Below the pieces are notes generated by a model. That model searched no databases, was not told where the DNA came from, and saw nothing but the letters and a program-made list of their open reading frames with translations. This document shows positions 17,001 to 28,874 of a DNA stretch of 64,000 nt, piece after piece; positions within the stretch are counted from its first letter, which is position 1; every line of letters begins with the position of its first letter. The DNA comes from Nemopilema nomurai (lineage: Eukaryota; Cnidaria; Scyphozoa; Rhizostomeae; Rhizostomatidae), in contig ML133499.1 in NCBI GenBank assembly GCA_003864495.1, positions 1,302,001 to 1,366,000 on the forward strand, read 5' to 3'. The position numbers and the translations under genes were made by a program.

Positions 17001-20000
17001 CTCGTATGCAATATTTAAAATTTTATTTCAGATTTGAAAGTTAGGCTTCTTACTTGCATCTTGTATCTTATCAATTCATTTCAATGCTGGTCAACCTTTT
17101 TAATGGAGCTCTTGTTGTCCGTTCAAATCTCTGTACGCACCTCTATCAAAGTGAAGAATTACGCAGCCTGAAGGCAACCATTTTGTTAGAAGGGTCTGTG
17201 ATGCGGGATGAATTCTGAATATCTGTTATTTTAGTGATAGCTATTTGTTATTTTTTCATAGGGCTGTATTCGATGACATAAGATTATCAAATATCGTAGA
17301 GGTTTGTACAATTAAATCTCAATATTTCTCCCTTTCCTGGTTTTTGTTCCTTTGTTACATTAATGTATATAGAGTAGGTTGTGCCATCAATATATCATTT
17401 AAAGATGCATTTAACACTTATAAGTATATTTACAAATACAGTCAATATCTGTATGATTTTTGCATTCATTATTTACCAATGCTTATACATCTTCCTCGCT
17501 ATTTGTGAAAAGATTTCTTAAGAACAAACAGTAATTGATTTACTCGAATTGACATACAGAACAAATATTTTACTCGAATTTTACAAGAAACTTTCGTGAT
17601 GCAATTGACAGAAGGATTGTTAGCTTTAGACCTAAAAGATGTTTTTTATATTTTATATCCTATATTGATGTTTCACACTTAATTCATGTTAGTGTCAAGT
17701 TTTTCGTTCAATGTATAATCAAATGTTTTCTTGGTCCAGAATGTTACTGACTGACTCTTGACTTTTGCATTGGTAGGGAGGTGGAGATGACGATTCGCGT
17801 CGATCTGGGCGAAAGAGATCCAAGATTGACTACAATTTCCAAAACTATAACGACATGATTAGCGCAGCATTATCGACTGTTCCTTCACAACCAAGATCGG
17901 AAGTGTCTACGCGAAATTTTTACTCTACCTCTCAACAAAGGTTGGTTTCAATGTTTTTCCTATTCTTAATATCACCGCTTATTTGTTAATATCAGATATG
18001 AATGTTGAACATAGTTTTGCTATTTCCAGCTATTGTGAAGTTCTGTACCACGCATCACTTGATCAAATTTTCTTTTTGTTAGGGAAATAAATATTTTTAG
18101 ATTAAACGCCCAGGGCTCAACGGAGTAAGCACTTTTAGATAAACAATCATGGACAACTGTTTGAATGATTCACTGCGGAAACTAATTTTTATTAATCTAT
18201 ACATATATTAGCTATAGTTTTTCTAATTATTATTATTATTTGGCAGAACGATGCAATTAACAGAACCATGTATCAACAATCACTGCAATCACTTGTTTTA
18301 GTTATCTGTTTCAAACAGTGTCAGTTATCTGTTTCAAACAGTATCAGTTATCTGTTTCAAACAGTATCAGTTATCTGTTCCAAACAGTATCAGTTATCTG
18401 TTTCAAACAGTATCAGTTATTTGTTTCAAACAGTATCAGTTATCTGTTTCAAACAGTATCAGTTATCTGTTCCAAACAGTATCAGTTATCTGTTTCAAAC
18501 AGTATCAGTTATCTGTTTCAAACAGTATCAGTTATCTGTTTCAAACAGTATCAGTTATCTGTTCCAAACAGTATCAGTTATCTGTTTCAAACGGTATCAG
18601 TTATTTGTTTCAAACAGAAGTTTCAATTCCAAACATTATCAATAGTTCCAGTAATTTGTTTTAAACAGACACTTGTTTTAGTTGACCTTGGACATCAAAA
18701 CCTCAAGCCTTCGATATTCCAGATAACTTTTGATTCCATCTTCTACAATGTTTATATTCAACTTCTAAAGGCCTTATTGATAACAAATAACTTTGATTGA
18801 TGGATAATCCTTACTACCCCCTGAATCGTCGATATCAGGCCATCTGACTTGGTCACGTGTATAAGGAGGGGGTAGTGAGAGGAATTTCTAGAGCTCGAAA
18901 GCAAGTATATATTGCAGTGTTTGTAGATCAAATGATTGCGTCTATTGCATCGTTCTGTCAAATTATAGTAAGAAATGTTATAAGGAAGGAGGTGCATTTT
19001 CCCTTTTTTTCTGCGACGAAGTTAAGCATTGTATATTTATTTGTTGTAGTGGCCGCAGAACTCGAAGGTTGAATAACCTAGACGACGATTCTATGGAATC
19101 AAACTTGAGCGAGTATGAAAACAGTCCCTCGGAAAGTGAAAGACACGCGAGGGAACACGAAGACTCGGTTTCGCGCGGTTGTCGCCGCAGTAGGAGGCTG
19201 AAGCGAAAGTATGGCGATGACGACGAGAAGTCGGAAAGTAGCGAGAGCGAAAGCGACGCATTCGTACGAAGGTCCACGCGGCGACGAAGGCCGACTTCGA
19301 AGTCGTACATGGAATACGAATCAGACGACACGCCGGAAGAAGTGCTCATGAAGAATATTAAGGGCGAAGAAAATGACGAGTATGTTGCAAGTGAGTCGGA
19401 AGAAGACCCTGAGGATCTTCTAAATATTAGAAAGCGGCGGGCTATTGTAAGTGATGGAGAAGATGATGAAGAAGAGACAGTAGAAGATGAGGTTGAAACG
19501 GACTTTGAAGATGAAGAGATATGTGCGGACATGGAGAAGAATATTGTGAGTGATGATAGTGAAGATGATGTTGTTCTTTCGCTGAGTGAAGAGGAAGAGC
19601 CGGAAGCAAGCGATTCAGGAGACAGCATTACTGATGATGAAAAGTACGAGGAAGATTCAAATAGCAGCAAAAAAGAAAAGAAGAAGTCGAAGGATGTGCA
19701 GGAGAAGAAGAGAGGTGGGAAAGATATGCGAACGATCATGAAGAGTATTAGGGAAGAAGAAGAAGGGATTACAAAGAAAGTGCAGAAAGTCGAAGAAGCG
19801 AAGATAACTTCAAGCACCGACGCTGACGTGCAATTGAAAGTGGAGCCAGTTAAAAGCGAGGGTGTTGTTGCTGTTAACGAAGAAGGCACCCAAGAAAAGA
19901 GAGAAACAGAGCCACCGTTGGTTGAAGATGGAGCGAATGACGTAAAGGATCATGTTTTATCTGAAGTTGTTGTGAAATGCGACGAAGAAGAAGATAATAC

Positions 20001-20979
20001 GAAAAAAGAAGAGAAGCCAATTGCCAATTATGATACTAATCCACCTACGGATTCAGAGAGTTGTACTTCTAGTAGGGATATGGTTGCAAAGGAGGAGCTT
20101 GAAGAGAAGGCAGCAAAGCCCCCGGATTTGAGTAGCAGCGAAAGCAAGATTACTAGAAAAGAGTTAACGCTGCCATTGAAGGCGTCCGGGGGTCACCACA
20201 AACCCAAAGTAAGAAGCGAGCGATCTTTAGCTATGCGTGAGTTGGGGATTGATGCTCCTGTGCAGCGGCCCGGCAGCTCAGTTCAACTTCCAAGAGCGTC
20301 GACACATTCACAAGAAACAATGGAACTCACTAGCCACAGTCAACCCATGAGGCATTCTCTTGGGGCCACGTACGGCCAAGGGCCTACCCCAATGGTGCCA
20401 ATGTCCCATCAACGAGATATTCTTCGGCCGAGGCCCTACGCCGCCGAAGTAATGCGGCCGACGGACCATTACAACCAACCAATCGGTAACTTCTCGCCAA
20501 TGCACAACCCGTACCATATGCAGTCCCCTTATCACAACTACATGGAGCAGCAGTCCTTTTACGCACCAAACATGCAGCCGTATCCGAGAAGCGCACCGCC
20601 CGCCTATCCAGGGTACGCTGGAGGCGACCCGCAAGCGCTTTGGAGGCCGCAGGGTATGCCGCCAATGCAGTGGAACTACCCGCCATATCACGCCGGATCG
20701 CCGCATGTGGAACAGAAGCGGTCTCTACCGATGCACCACCCAGCACCAGACGCACATTTGTATAGGGGAAGCAACGGTTCGCCGCCCGTTAAAGTTTCTA
20801 AAACGCAGAGCCGCTTTCCTGGGTTGCCGAGTCTGAGCGCGGAAAGTAGTCCGCGTCGGTCAAAGACGTCATCAGTCGACTCGCGCAAGCCTTCGACGAT
20901 GGAGAGTTACGCGGCCTTTCGAAACATGGTGATAGCTCCATCGGATGACAGGGGACCGAAGAAGGCCAAGAGAACGTGA
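8094..20979 (+). CDS. RSF1: RSF1-like remodeling and spacing factor (DDT/WHIM-type domain, PHD finger), 12 coding exons
   Basis: Orthologue of the large, non-ATPase subunit of the RSF chromatin remodeler, which in animals partners the ISWI ATPase (SNF2H) in the nucleus to assemble and space nucleosomes. Exons: 8094-9705, 10296-10420, 10876-10968, 11583-11726, 13195-13271, 13614-13792, 14840-14916, 15691-15795, 16561-16640, 17262-17301, 17777-17940, 19050-20979. They total 4626 bases, giving 1541 residues. Residues 1-495 are acidic, low complexity and lysine/serine rich. From 496 ([11 protein letters not shown]) to about 670 is the DDT/WHIM-type RSF1 domain, ending in [10 protein letters not shown] lysine-rich linker follows. 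The PHD finger has C758, C761, C773, C776, H781, C784, C799 and C802. Then come a basic helix, a [11 protein letters not shown] motif like the human SYRFDEFDEAI segment, a second acidic region (about 905-1150) and a proline/tyrosine-rich tail (about 1304-1470). The start has context AAAATGG. The third-exon acceptor (10875) was chosen by alignment length. Confidence 0.92.
13843..13930. repeat. Two-copy direct repeat of about 44 bp in RSF1 intron 6
   Basis: The block GATAAAGTAGCACCGTATGG plus ATGTTTTCCCAGAAGTGCCAATT occurs twice in tandem with three substitutions. Confidence 0.8.
14080..14305 (+). mobile_element. Family B dispersed repeat, copy 1
   Basis: This lies in RSF1 intron 6. It shares GTTAAGTAACGCTGATTGGT, CATCTGGCTATTTATTCGGT, TCCGACGTTTGC, CCGCTTTTTCTAGC and CAAAGCATTTGTTCA with copies at 23222-23445, 37362-37525, and (reversed) 61281-61393 and 63906-64000. 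It contains a dyad TGATTGGT...ACCAATCA, which is two divergent CCAAT boxes. A short partial match also lies at 18021-18062. No coding capacity is seen. Confidence 0.8.
15164..15690. repeat. Degenerate duplication in RSF1 intron 7 with decoy splice acceptor
   Basis: The end of the intron before the second PHD exon seems to be duplicated. The segments CTGTTTGTAGTTA (near 15185 and 15597), CAGTGCC/CTAGTGCCTTTA and ATTCCAATTCCAG/ATTCCAATCCCAG appear in the same order twice, about 200-410 bases apart. The upstream copy ends in a splice-acceptor-like CCCAG followed by GTTATGGTTTTG, where the real exon has GTTCTTTTGTGTG. Confidence 0.5.
18300..18622. repeat. 23-bp minisatellite with internal dyad in RSF1 intron 11
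   Basis: About thirteen head-to-tail units of consensus GTATCAGTTATCTGTTTCAAACA occur here (given as two parts: GTATCAGTTAT and CTGTTTCAAACA). Variants carry TTCCAAAC or TTATTTG. Each unit holds the near-palindrome CTGTTT-C-AAACAG. The two long open frames across it are a by-product of the repeat. Confidence 0.95.
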
Positions 20980-21128
20980 TCTAAAGCCAAGAGAACGTGA
21001 TCGACTACCAAAAGAACGTGATCGATTACCAAAAGAATGTGATCGACTACCAAAAGAGCGTAGTCGATAACCAAAGCAGCGTGATCGACTACCAAAGAAC
21101 GTGATCAATAATCAAAAGAACGTGATCA
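20965..21128. repeat. 21-bp tandem array spanning the RSF1 stop codon
   Basis: About eight units of 20-21 bp (type ACCAAAAGAACGTGATCGAC) begin inside the last codons of the RSF1 frame and continue into the 3' untranslated region. The stop codon TGA (20977-20979) lies in the repeat word AACGTGATC. Most following 21-bp units offer another TGA or a TAG in the same frame. Confidence 0.9.
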
Positions 21129-22568
21129 TAATTCTTTATTGGACATGTTCGGGACATCATTTATCAACGTTCCATATTCCATTTATTGAAGAGGATTTCC
21201 TTGTTGTCAAGCATTTGCAGGAAATGACAAGTTTAGAGGGAATAGAAAAATCATTGGTAAATCGTTGTTGAATAGGTAACTTTTATAGAAAGATATTTAT
21301 GTTGCTTTTGTTCCTCAAACAAATGAGAGTGTATAAGAACAGTAGCCAACAAGAGTTTTGGGAATCTCAGAACGGCTTCCGAGAATGCGTCACAAGAGAT
21401 TTTTCCAAGAAAGTCTCCTAATTGAGTCAGAGCATTCTCTTAAGGGAATTCTTCAAAGATAGTTTTCTCAGCAATTTTCCTAAACAAGTCTGGCCAATAC
21501 TCCTTGGAGGGTCACAAGAAGCTGAGAATTTTAAGTAGCCCTAAGAGGGTCTTCAAAAGCCACTGTTAAGAAGATCCCTGTAGAGATTTGGTTGTTATAG
21601 CTGTTTTGAATCCTAGGAATTAAGCCGACATATAAACACTATGATATGTTGTATATTTTCGTCGTTATTTTAGATTTATTTTGTTCCTTCATTTTTTGTT
21701 GATGTTTTAACTTTCAAACTTTATTTTACGCGGACAATAGTAATTACGTTGGCGCATGCTTGTTTGCAAGGGCGTAGAAACGTTCTAGAAAATAGGGCTA
21801 CTAAAAAGAGGGATACATTTTTATGCGAGAGGTAGCAGAAAGAGAAGGGGCACGCAGTTTGCCGTTGGTGAAAATTGGGACATGGTCATTTTTCAGACAG
21901 GGCCACTGATAATTAAAAACATTAAAAATATTCTTCAACTTTCTCCAATCTCCTTACCCAATTTCAAGGGTGCCAATTTTTTACTTTAGAAGTAATATAT
22001 CACTACACAGAAATAAATTTCGCTGCAAATCTATTTTAGCTCGACAGAAAACTATAATTTTCAAAAATTACTTGATGCGTTAAAAGTTAAATCCGTTTCA
22101 AGATGACAGAGTTAGAACAGTTTTTTCACGTTTGGCTTATTACCGGCTTTGATAAAACTGTTTTGAAATTATATCAACCTATTGATATTTATTGCCTTGT
22201 CTTATATTTACCATTTATCTTCGTTAATGTAGAAATATTTGCTTGCATAATCTTGTTCCAATTTTAAGCAGATTTAAATATCGTATTTCTAAATAGAATC
22301 TATGTATCTGAAAGTTGAGTCTTTTTGGTGTCTCTCTCGGCTCAAAGATGTATTCAGAATTTCTTCCCAATTCCAATGATTTTCTACAGCCAATATTAAC
22401 AACGGCCAGGATACCTCCTAACAGTGGTGACTCGTGCAATTGGGCTCAAAAAATATACAAAATTAACATTATATTTCCTGTTTCTATTACTTGTAGACCA
22501 GAATAATTTCCCGTAATAATCGTCTTCCGCATGAACTCCATTTTGGCACATGATGCTTGTTTGCTGTG

Positions 22569-22926
22569 TACTGTAAATCCTCGAATAAGCCCCCTGGGGG
22601 CTTATTTATTTTTGACATTTTTGGGTGGGGTCTTATTCGAGGGGGGGCTTATTCGAAGGGGGCTTATAAAATTTCCTGAAACATGCCACATAAAAAGACA
22701 ATTTTTGAATTTTTTTCTTTTCACAATATAATAAATAACCGAAGTATAAAGTAACATTTGGTTAAATTATTAACAAAAATAAAAATGTTTGTGTTAATTC
22801 ACTAAAATGCCAAAGGCAACCTCAGGAGTCAAAAATCTACAAATCGACGGGGGGGGGGCTAATTTAAAGTTTGTAGTTCTAGGGTGGGGGCTTATTCGAA
22901 GGGGACCAATTCGAGGATTTACGGTA
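22569..22926. mobile_element. Family C MITE (TA-flanked), copy 1
   Basis: The element starts CTGTAAATCCTCGAATAAGC and ends with the inverted AATTCGAGGATTTACGG. TA lies on both sides (22569-22570 and 22925-22926). The interior has repeated GGGGGCTTATTCGA words at both ends and an AT-rich middle with no coding capacity. A second copy in the opposite orientation lies at 48815-49202, sharing interior sequence around a TTTTTATGTGGCATGTTTC-type motif. Confidence 0.85.
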
Positions 22927-23221
22927 TTCCGCAAATTTTTCTGCGCTCAACAATTTCATGATCATTATTTATTCAATTTCTCAGTTTATTACTTTCCTAG
23001 CAAATTTATTACCCGCAAAATCTCCGATATGCAAATTGTATTATCTCTAGCTATAGGCACAGAAATTTATCATTTTCATGCCGCAATAACAAACTTCACC
23101 AACTTTGCGCGTCTGTCACAAAGGTCTCAAAAGTTGACAAAACCATACATTCAATAGAGCTTCTACGTTATTATCAATTATTTTTTTAAAAGGTTCACAA
23201 TGGTTAGATAAAGCGGAACTA

Positions 23222-23445
23222 TTTAGGTGTTAAGTAACGCTGATTGGTCAATTATAGCCAATCATTCGCTCTTCTTATCACCCTCTAGTGTTTTCGATCA
23301 GCATCTGGCTGTTTAATCGGTCAGTTTTTGGTTATCTTCCGACGTTTGCGTACACTGAGGAATGTCGGACGAAAGAAGTACTTTCAATTAGTTCCACTAT
23401 TTCTTGCTGAACTTTTGTACCGCAAAGCGCTTGTTCACCTTCAAA
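23222..23445 (+). mobile_element. Family B dispersed repeat, copy 2
   Basis: This is the same order of blocks as the copy at 14080-14305, including GTTAAGTAACGCTGATTGGT, the CCAAT dyad TGATTGG...CCAATCA, TCCGACGTTTGCGTAC and GTACCGCAAAGCGCTTGTTCA. It has no coding capacity. Confidence 0.8.
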
Positions 23446-25198
23446 CGGCTTTATTAGTTAATTCTTCTTAGTTCATTCCTTTTATTCTATGATATGTACT
23501 AATAAGGATAAAATTGTGTTTTCTTCACAGTTTTCTTGCTATAAACTTGAATTTGTGTGTGGGTCTCAATTTACTTGAATCAATTATTGTGTTATGTATC
23601 AAAGTGCCATTTTGATGTTACGTGAGTTGGGATACGCATTATGCATCCAGTTTTACGCTTATTTATTGATTTTACCTTCAGATATTTAACCAATATTCAG
23701 ATATTCAGAGCTCTGGTAAGAAAATTTAACCAAAAAGGTAATTTTGTTACAAAAGTCGAAGCAATGTCCCCTTGTTTAATCATTGAAGCAGGGGGCTAAA
23801 GATCTCCATTCTCCATCTCACCCCCTTTGTGGCTACCAGTTCGAGACTTGTCCCTCCTTCGAAGCTCTCTGCATTAATACGGAGCATCATAGAACAACAG
23901 GGTGTTCAAAGCCAATTTTAATTTTTATTATAAGCAATGAAAGAGTTTGTAAAGAAATTGCTGCTTTGAGTTGGTAATGAGGTTTCAATCCTAAATACTG
24001 CAGCTGGAGGAAGGAAGGTTAAAACTTTTCTGGACTCTGTGTATTTGTGGAGAAGATATTCGGTCATCTCATTCAATGGTTTCGCTTCTTTTTTTCTTTG
24101 GCTCCAACAGTAATTGTCCAATATCGTTCCCCATTTCACGCGTTTCTACATCTTCATTTTGCTACGCAGCCATGTCATCGAGTTGCGCATTACGTCATCG
24201 CTTGGCTTCAGTTAGGTTGGGGTAGTTCTTGGTGGACATGACATCATTTGGTATACAGGCCAGTCTCAAAAAAGGCCGATCTAGCTTTTTATCAATTGCA
24301 TTTAATGTTAGGCCGGTTTAGTAAGAAAATATGGGTGGATATCAATTCTTGATAGCTCTGGGGGAATTTGGAACCAAAAATCAACTTTCAATGGCGGAAA
24401 CTTCGGCAAGTAAAACTATCTTACGTTAACCATGACTAATCAAGGTTGCAAATGTCCCGGCAAAAATACTAACCCAACCATTACAACTTGGACATCGAAA
24501 ACCAGTGGCTGACTGCCCACAAAATCTCGCAAAATTGGCCCTCCTTTAGCAGGGGCTCCTTTTGCAAAATTAAATATATGTTCTGCTTAGTGTTCCATCT
24601 TAGTGCTTATCTTTAATAAGCGGATAATAAACGCCACAGATGTTCTGTTTGTGAAACATCGACTGATGAAGGCAAAATTCTTGCTTGATCACACCCTTTT
24701 TTCTGGCCACACCCACCAAGGCCCTCGTGAGTTCCCCTGTATCGCATTATAAGCAGACCTTTTCACCTCAGTAGATAGATAGGTATCTGGTTTGGGATGC
24801 CTTTCATTGTGTTACCCAAAATGGAACACAAGCTTTGTCCTGGGGAAGAAAAGGGGGTTGCTCTTTGTACCCCAAGAGACTTCTGAGATCAAAAGAGGAC
24901 TTGTTTTGCGACTGAGCTCCCAAAGTAGTCTTCAGTGGACTAGCTGATATAACGAAGATTTAATATCCTACTGGTGGCAATTTTGAGTGGGTGCAAGATT
25001 CTTGAACACGTAGAGAAGGATTATAGAGGAGTATTAAGAGGTTCCTATGCACAAGAAATTGATGCAGTGTAAGGGAGTACTTGATAAGGTATGTTTTAGC
25101 AGTCATAGCTTCAACTGGCACGTGTGCTGCAAGTTTCATGCTCGAAGCATCGAGTATGCCTTATGAAGGCTACATAACTAGCATAACCTTTATTCAAG

Positions 25199-25605
25199 TA
25201 CATGCTTTCTTTATGAGGAACCTACCTCAAGGCCTAGTTTCAAAAGTTCCTTATTCGTAGACCTCAAATCATCAGATTTTAGTACCATAAGTTCCTTAAA
25301 AGCTCCTTATGTCTCACTTTCGGTGTTTTGACTACAATAAGCCTTAACACCTAATAGAGAGAGGGGCGAGACAGCATATGCGGAAACTACTCAATCAAGC
25401 ACTTGACACACGAATAGCAAACGACCTATGCGAGTATTGGCTGCAAATTAATGGATTCGGATCTTTAGTTCTTGATGCTTGCAATAATAAAAACATTTCA
25501 AATCGAAAAGATCCCTAAGGATTTCGTTGTTAGTAGTATAAGTTCTTTAAATATTTCGGCCTTCTACATGTAGGTTCCTTTTAAAATGGTTCCTAGTGTA
25601 TAAGC
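25199..25605. mobile_element. Family A MITE, copy 3
   Basis: This is a nearly full-length copy. It starts TA then CATGCTTTCTTTATGAGGAA (a mutated left inverted repeat) and shares the interior blocks of the 3628-4016 copy (TAATAGAGAGAGGGGCGAGA, GACACACGAATAGCAAAC, ATATTTCGGCCTTCTACAT). Its right inverted repeat is eroded (GGTTCCTAGTGTATAAGC). It is older than copy 1, judged by the end mismatches. Confidence 0.8.
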
Positions 25606-28600
25606 AGACTGTGGCTGGGACGCGGTCAAATGTAGTTATTGACAGGGAACAATTCCATGCATTGCATATATCGGACTCACTTCGGTAGTTAAGTAGGCCG
25701 TTGAAGCCAGTCTCCAGTTAACTAAACCAGCGTGGAGTTCTTGAACAATCTATGTCCATTTTACATGCTTATACCATGCTATACTGTTATCATTCGCATA
25801 AAAACCCTCTGGGCAAGAGGCAAGGGTAGGTGAGTTGCTAGAAGGGCTGGCTACTTTGCCAGTGTTCCAGGTTCTCGGCTTGTTGATTGCTTTGAGTTCA
25901 CTTGACTGATAACCCGAACGTTGCTGTAACACACCAGGAAGGTTGAAAGGGAGCGGGGAAAGGAACTGGCCACCCTACTATATATTATGGGCTATGAAGG
26001 TATGCTCCCAACGGGGCATTCCCAACGTCTAATTTCGAGTGCAGGACTTTCATTTGCTTAACTGCACAATCAAAAGAAAGTTTAAAACATTTTTCCAGCC
26101 GACGCTGTTTAAGTAAGTGAACTAAACGACATCAAGAAAATTAGCAGTTAGTCTCGATTCATCAAATTTTTCTAGCCTAGAAGATAGGCTAGACTTTCTC
26201 TTATAAATAATTCTGACGAAAGTTTTCACATTTTGATGCTGACAAAAAACAAATAGTACCTATCTACACACTTATAGGCCATGTGTTATAAAAAACATCT
26301 TAAAATTTCTCCAGCATAATAAAGGGATTTAAAAATTCTGAGGCCCAAAAACAAATCTTGTCATGTCTTAAATTTTTTTTCTTTATCATGCTGGCTCAAT
26401 GTAAGTTTATTTAGGTGAATAAAATGTACAATCATTCATCCAATTAGATAATGATGAATTAATAGTTTACAAATTGATAATAAAGGTTATTAGTAGTTAT
26501 CCCTGTATGATGGATGAAGAAGGTATTGTAGTATATTTTGTTGTCTTCAATACGCTCTGTGGGTACAGTGGCAGAGAAACAAGTACTGATCTCTATAAAA
26601 ACTGGATCGAACTTCTTTTTGTTTGACCCGCACGAGAATCGAGGCCCGCCAAATTTGATTAGGCCCTAGAATTGTGCGACCCACCGTTTACCGCGAGCAC
26701 CGAAAAGAACCGACATGAGAGTTAAACGGGGTATCCAATGTTGCGCGTGGCTGTTCGAAACGTAGAAAGAGCAAGTGTCCCACACGGACAAGCAACATTG
26801 ACCTCTGTCTGAAACGGTAGAAGCTCGATCCAGTCTTTTCAAGAGATCAGTGAGAAACAAGGCCCTTCAAGGGAACGAGGCCCCGCTAGGAACGAGGTAT
26901 CAAGAACGAGGCCCTGCTAGGAACGAGGTCATGCAAGAACGAGGCACGCCATGCGACGCTCTCCCGGTGCATGTTTATTGAAGAACGCGAATAACAACTC
27001 AAAATTCTTGCTGTTGGGCAATTAGCGTAAAATAGGATGTTTGAAGTTCTATAGTGAAGAGGCGAGACAAAGAGGAACAAGTATTTGATTAAAACGGCAT
27101 CTCGTATCACAGTGCAAAGAACTACAGTCTAATCCGACAATACGAAGGTGCTAAATATTGAATACATAGTTTAGTATCTACTGATTACACTATACAAAGT
27201 TATACAATAATACCAAAATAAAAAGTCACAATATTTGGGCAGAAGACTCATCTGACAGCGAAATTCTAGAATGTTATTTTTATAGATACAGTAAAGAGTT
27301 TTTCAGACGCTTTTCAGAGGTAAAAATGAAAGCTATCTGCTGAATTCAACAGATTCGTCAGAAATATTTTAAGAGTGGAAAGAACGAGGATTTAGTTACA
27401 AAATTAAGTTCTGTTATCAGACTTAATCCGTTTCAATGGTCATATAATAGTGGTTAGCATAGTTACTTTGCAAATACTTATTAAGCAGAAATCAAGGCGG
27501 CAAAGTCTATCTGTTATTTAGAAGGAAGGTCGGGAGTAGAAAGTAGATGAATCTTCGCTATAATCAAAGTTTAGATAAAGCAACTAGGTGAAAAGTCCAG
27601 CTTTTCAAATAAAACATCTAGGAAAAAAATAAAACATTTTAATCGGTTAATACACTCCTATTAACATGGATACAGCAAAACAAATCTTGGTAGTAAATAA
27701 AATTGACTTAGGCTCAGAATAGATCTTGAAACACCACGATCACATCAAGAAGAGCAATTTTAAATGGTTTAAATCTCTCCTGCTTTGGGTAATTGAATGA
27801 CAAATCGGGTAGCAAATAAACATGCGTTGTTGTAGTTGTTGTTGTTATTGTTGTTGTTGTGTGGTTTCATGACTTATACCAAATCGTATAAGTCTATGTA
27901 TATGTAAATGTATAATGCATATCTCTTTGAAAAAATTTGGGGATAATGTTAGGCTGTAATCAAAATACGAAACCCATGCAGACCTACTCTAAATGCAAGG
28001 CTAGCTTGCAATCTACAAGTGCTAAATACAATCCAGACTAAAAATAGACGTTAATATACAGTTAAAAGTGGATAAATGCTCACTAAAAGAACTTAGTGAT
28101 GCTCGCAGGCATAAACACGTTGATGAGGAGGAGGCCAACGTTGATGCGGGGGCGGTTTGATTAGGCTTTACATGATGAAAATGCAAATTATATGCAACGA
28201 CAAAAAACATGTGCTGTTTTAAATTACAAGCCTGGGTTAACATGCGCGCCGCGGGATTCTGAGGGAACTGCCGAGGGCAAACAAAACATCGATGTACATA
28301 CTCCCGCGGGAACACGCGAACCCGCGTGGTACAACAAGCCCATGAAGTACAAGCAAGCCGGAAGTAACATAGACCTTTGGGAGAGTATGGGAGCTTTGGG
28401 GAGTAAGGCTGCGGGCAACAGGCGCGGGAAACAACCATTAAAGGTAGATATGAGAGTCTGGGTCTTATATTACGGGTACACCGAAGGATAATACAAGGCA
28501 ACAGGCATGAATGCCTGCGTGGGACACGCGAACACGAGACGGGTATGCAAGCGAGCGCTAATGGGCCTAAATCACGGCAAAACTAGAGAATAATGGCGAT

Positions 28601-28874
28601 AAATCACAAATAATTTAATGCTTGATATCAAGCTACGAAATGTCGCTGGGAATATAACATATTGGCTTCATGAACAAGAGTTCGAAGGGTGGTAATAGTG
28701 ATTCCAAACCTAGAGTCAGGAATTCGAAACGAGGTCGAGCCTCTCTCTGGCAAACAAATGAGAAATCCGCGCGGTGGAATGAATTCACTAGAACACCCTT
28801 ACTTGATCACAAACCCAATATGCATGGTTATTCCCACCAACTTTACTCGTGTAAAGATGCGTCTTTACAGTTTC

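Larger units (their letters stand above)
20980..28874. other. Spacer between the convergent RSF1 and ETS genes
   Basis: This holds the RSF1 3' end and, at its far side, the ETS-gene 3' untranslated region on the minus strand. It contains copies of element families C (22569-22926), B (23222-23445) and A (25199-25605), plus short GAACGAGG-type repeats near 26869-26950. A locally GC-richer stretch at about 28080-28560 gives overlapping frames on both strands. None matches a domain I recognise, so I do not call them genes. Confidence 0.6.

Noticed and set aside
18268..18800. Two long plus-strand frames with repeated [17 protein letters not shown] peptides
   Set aside because: They arise only from the 23-bp minisatellite; the period shifts through frames and there is no splice or start support.
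18978..19889. 303-codon serine-rich minus-strand frame
   Set aside because: Antisense of the acidic part of RSF1 exon 12 (GAA/GAT codons read as serine, phenylalanine and leucine).
28022..28501. 159-codon minus-strand frame and overlapping plus-strand frame in a GC-richer stretch
   Set aside because: No domain, no splice context and equal openness on both strands; chance frames in a local composition shift, probably ETS 3' flank.
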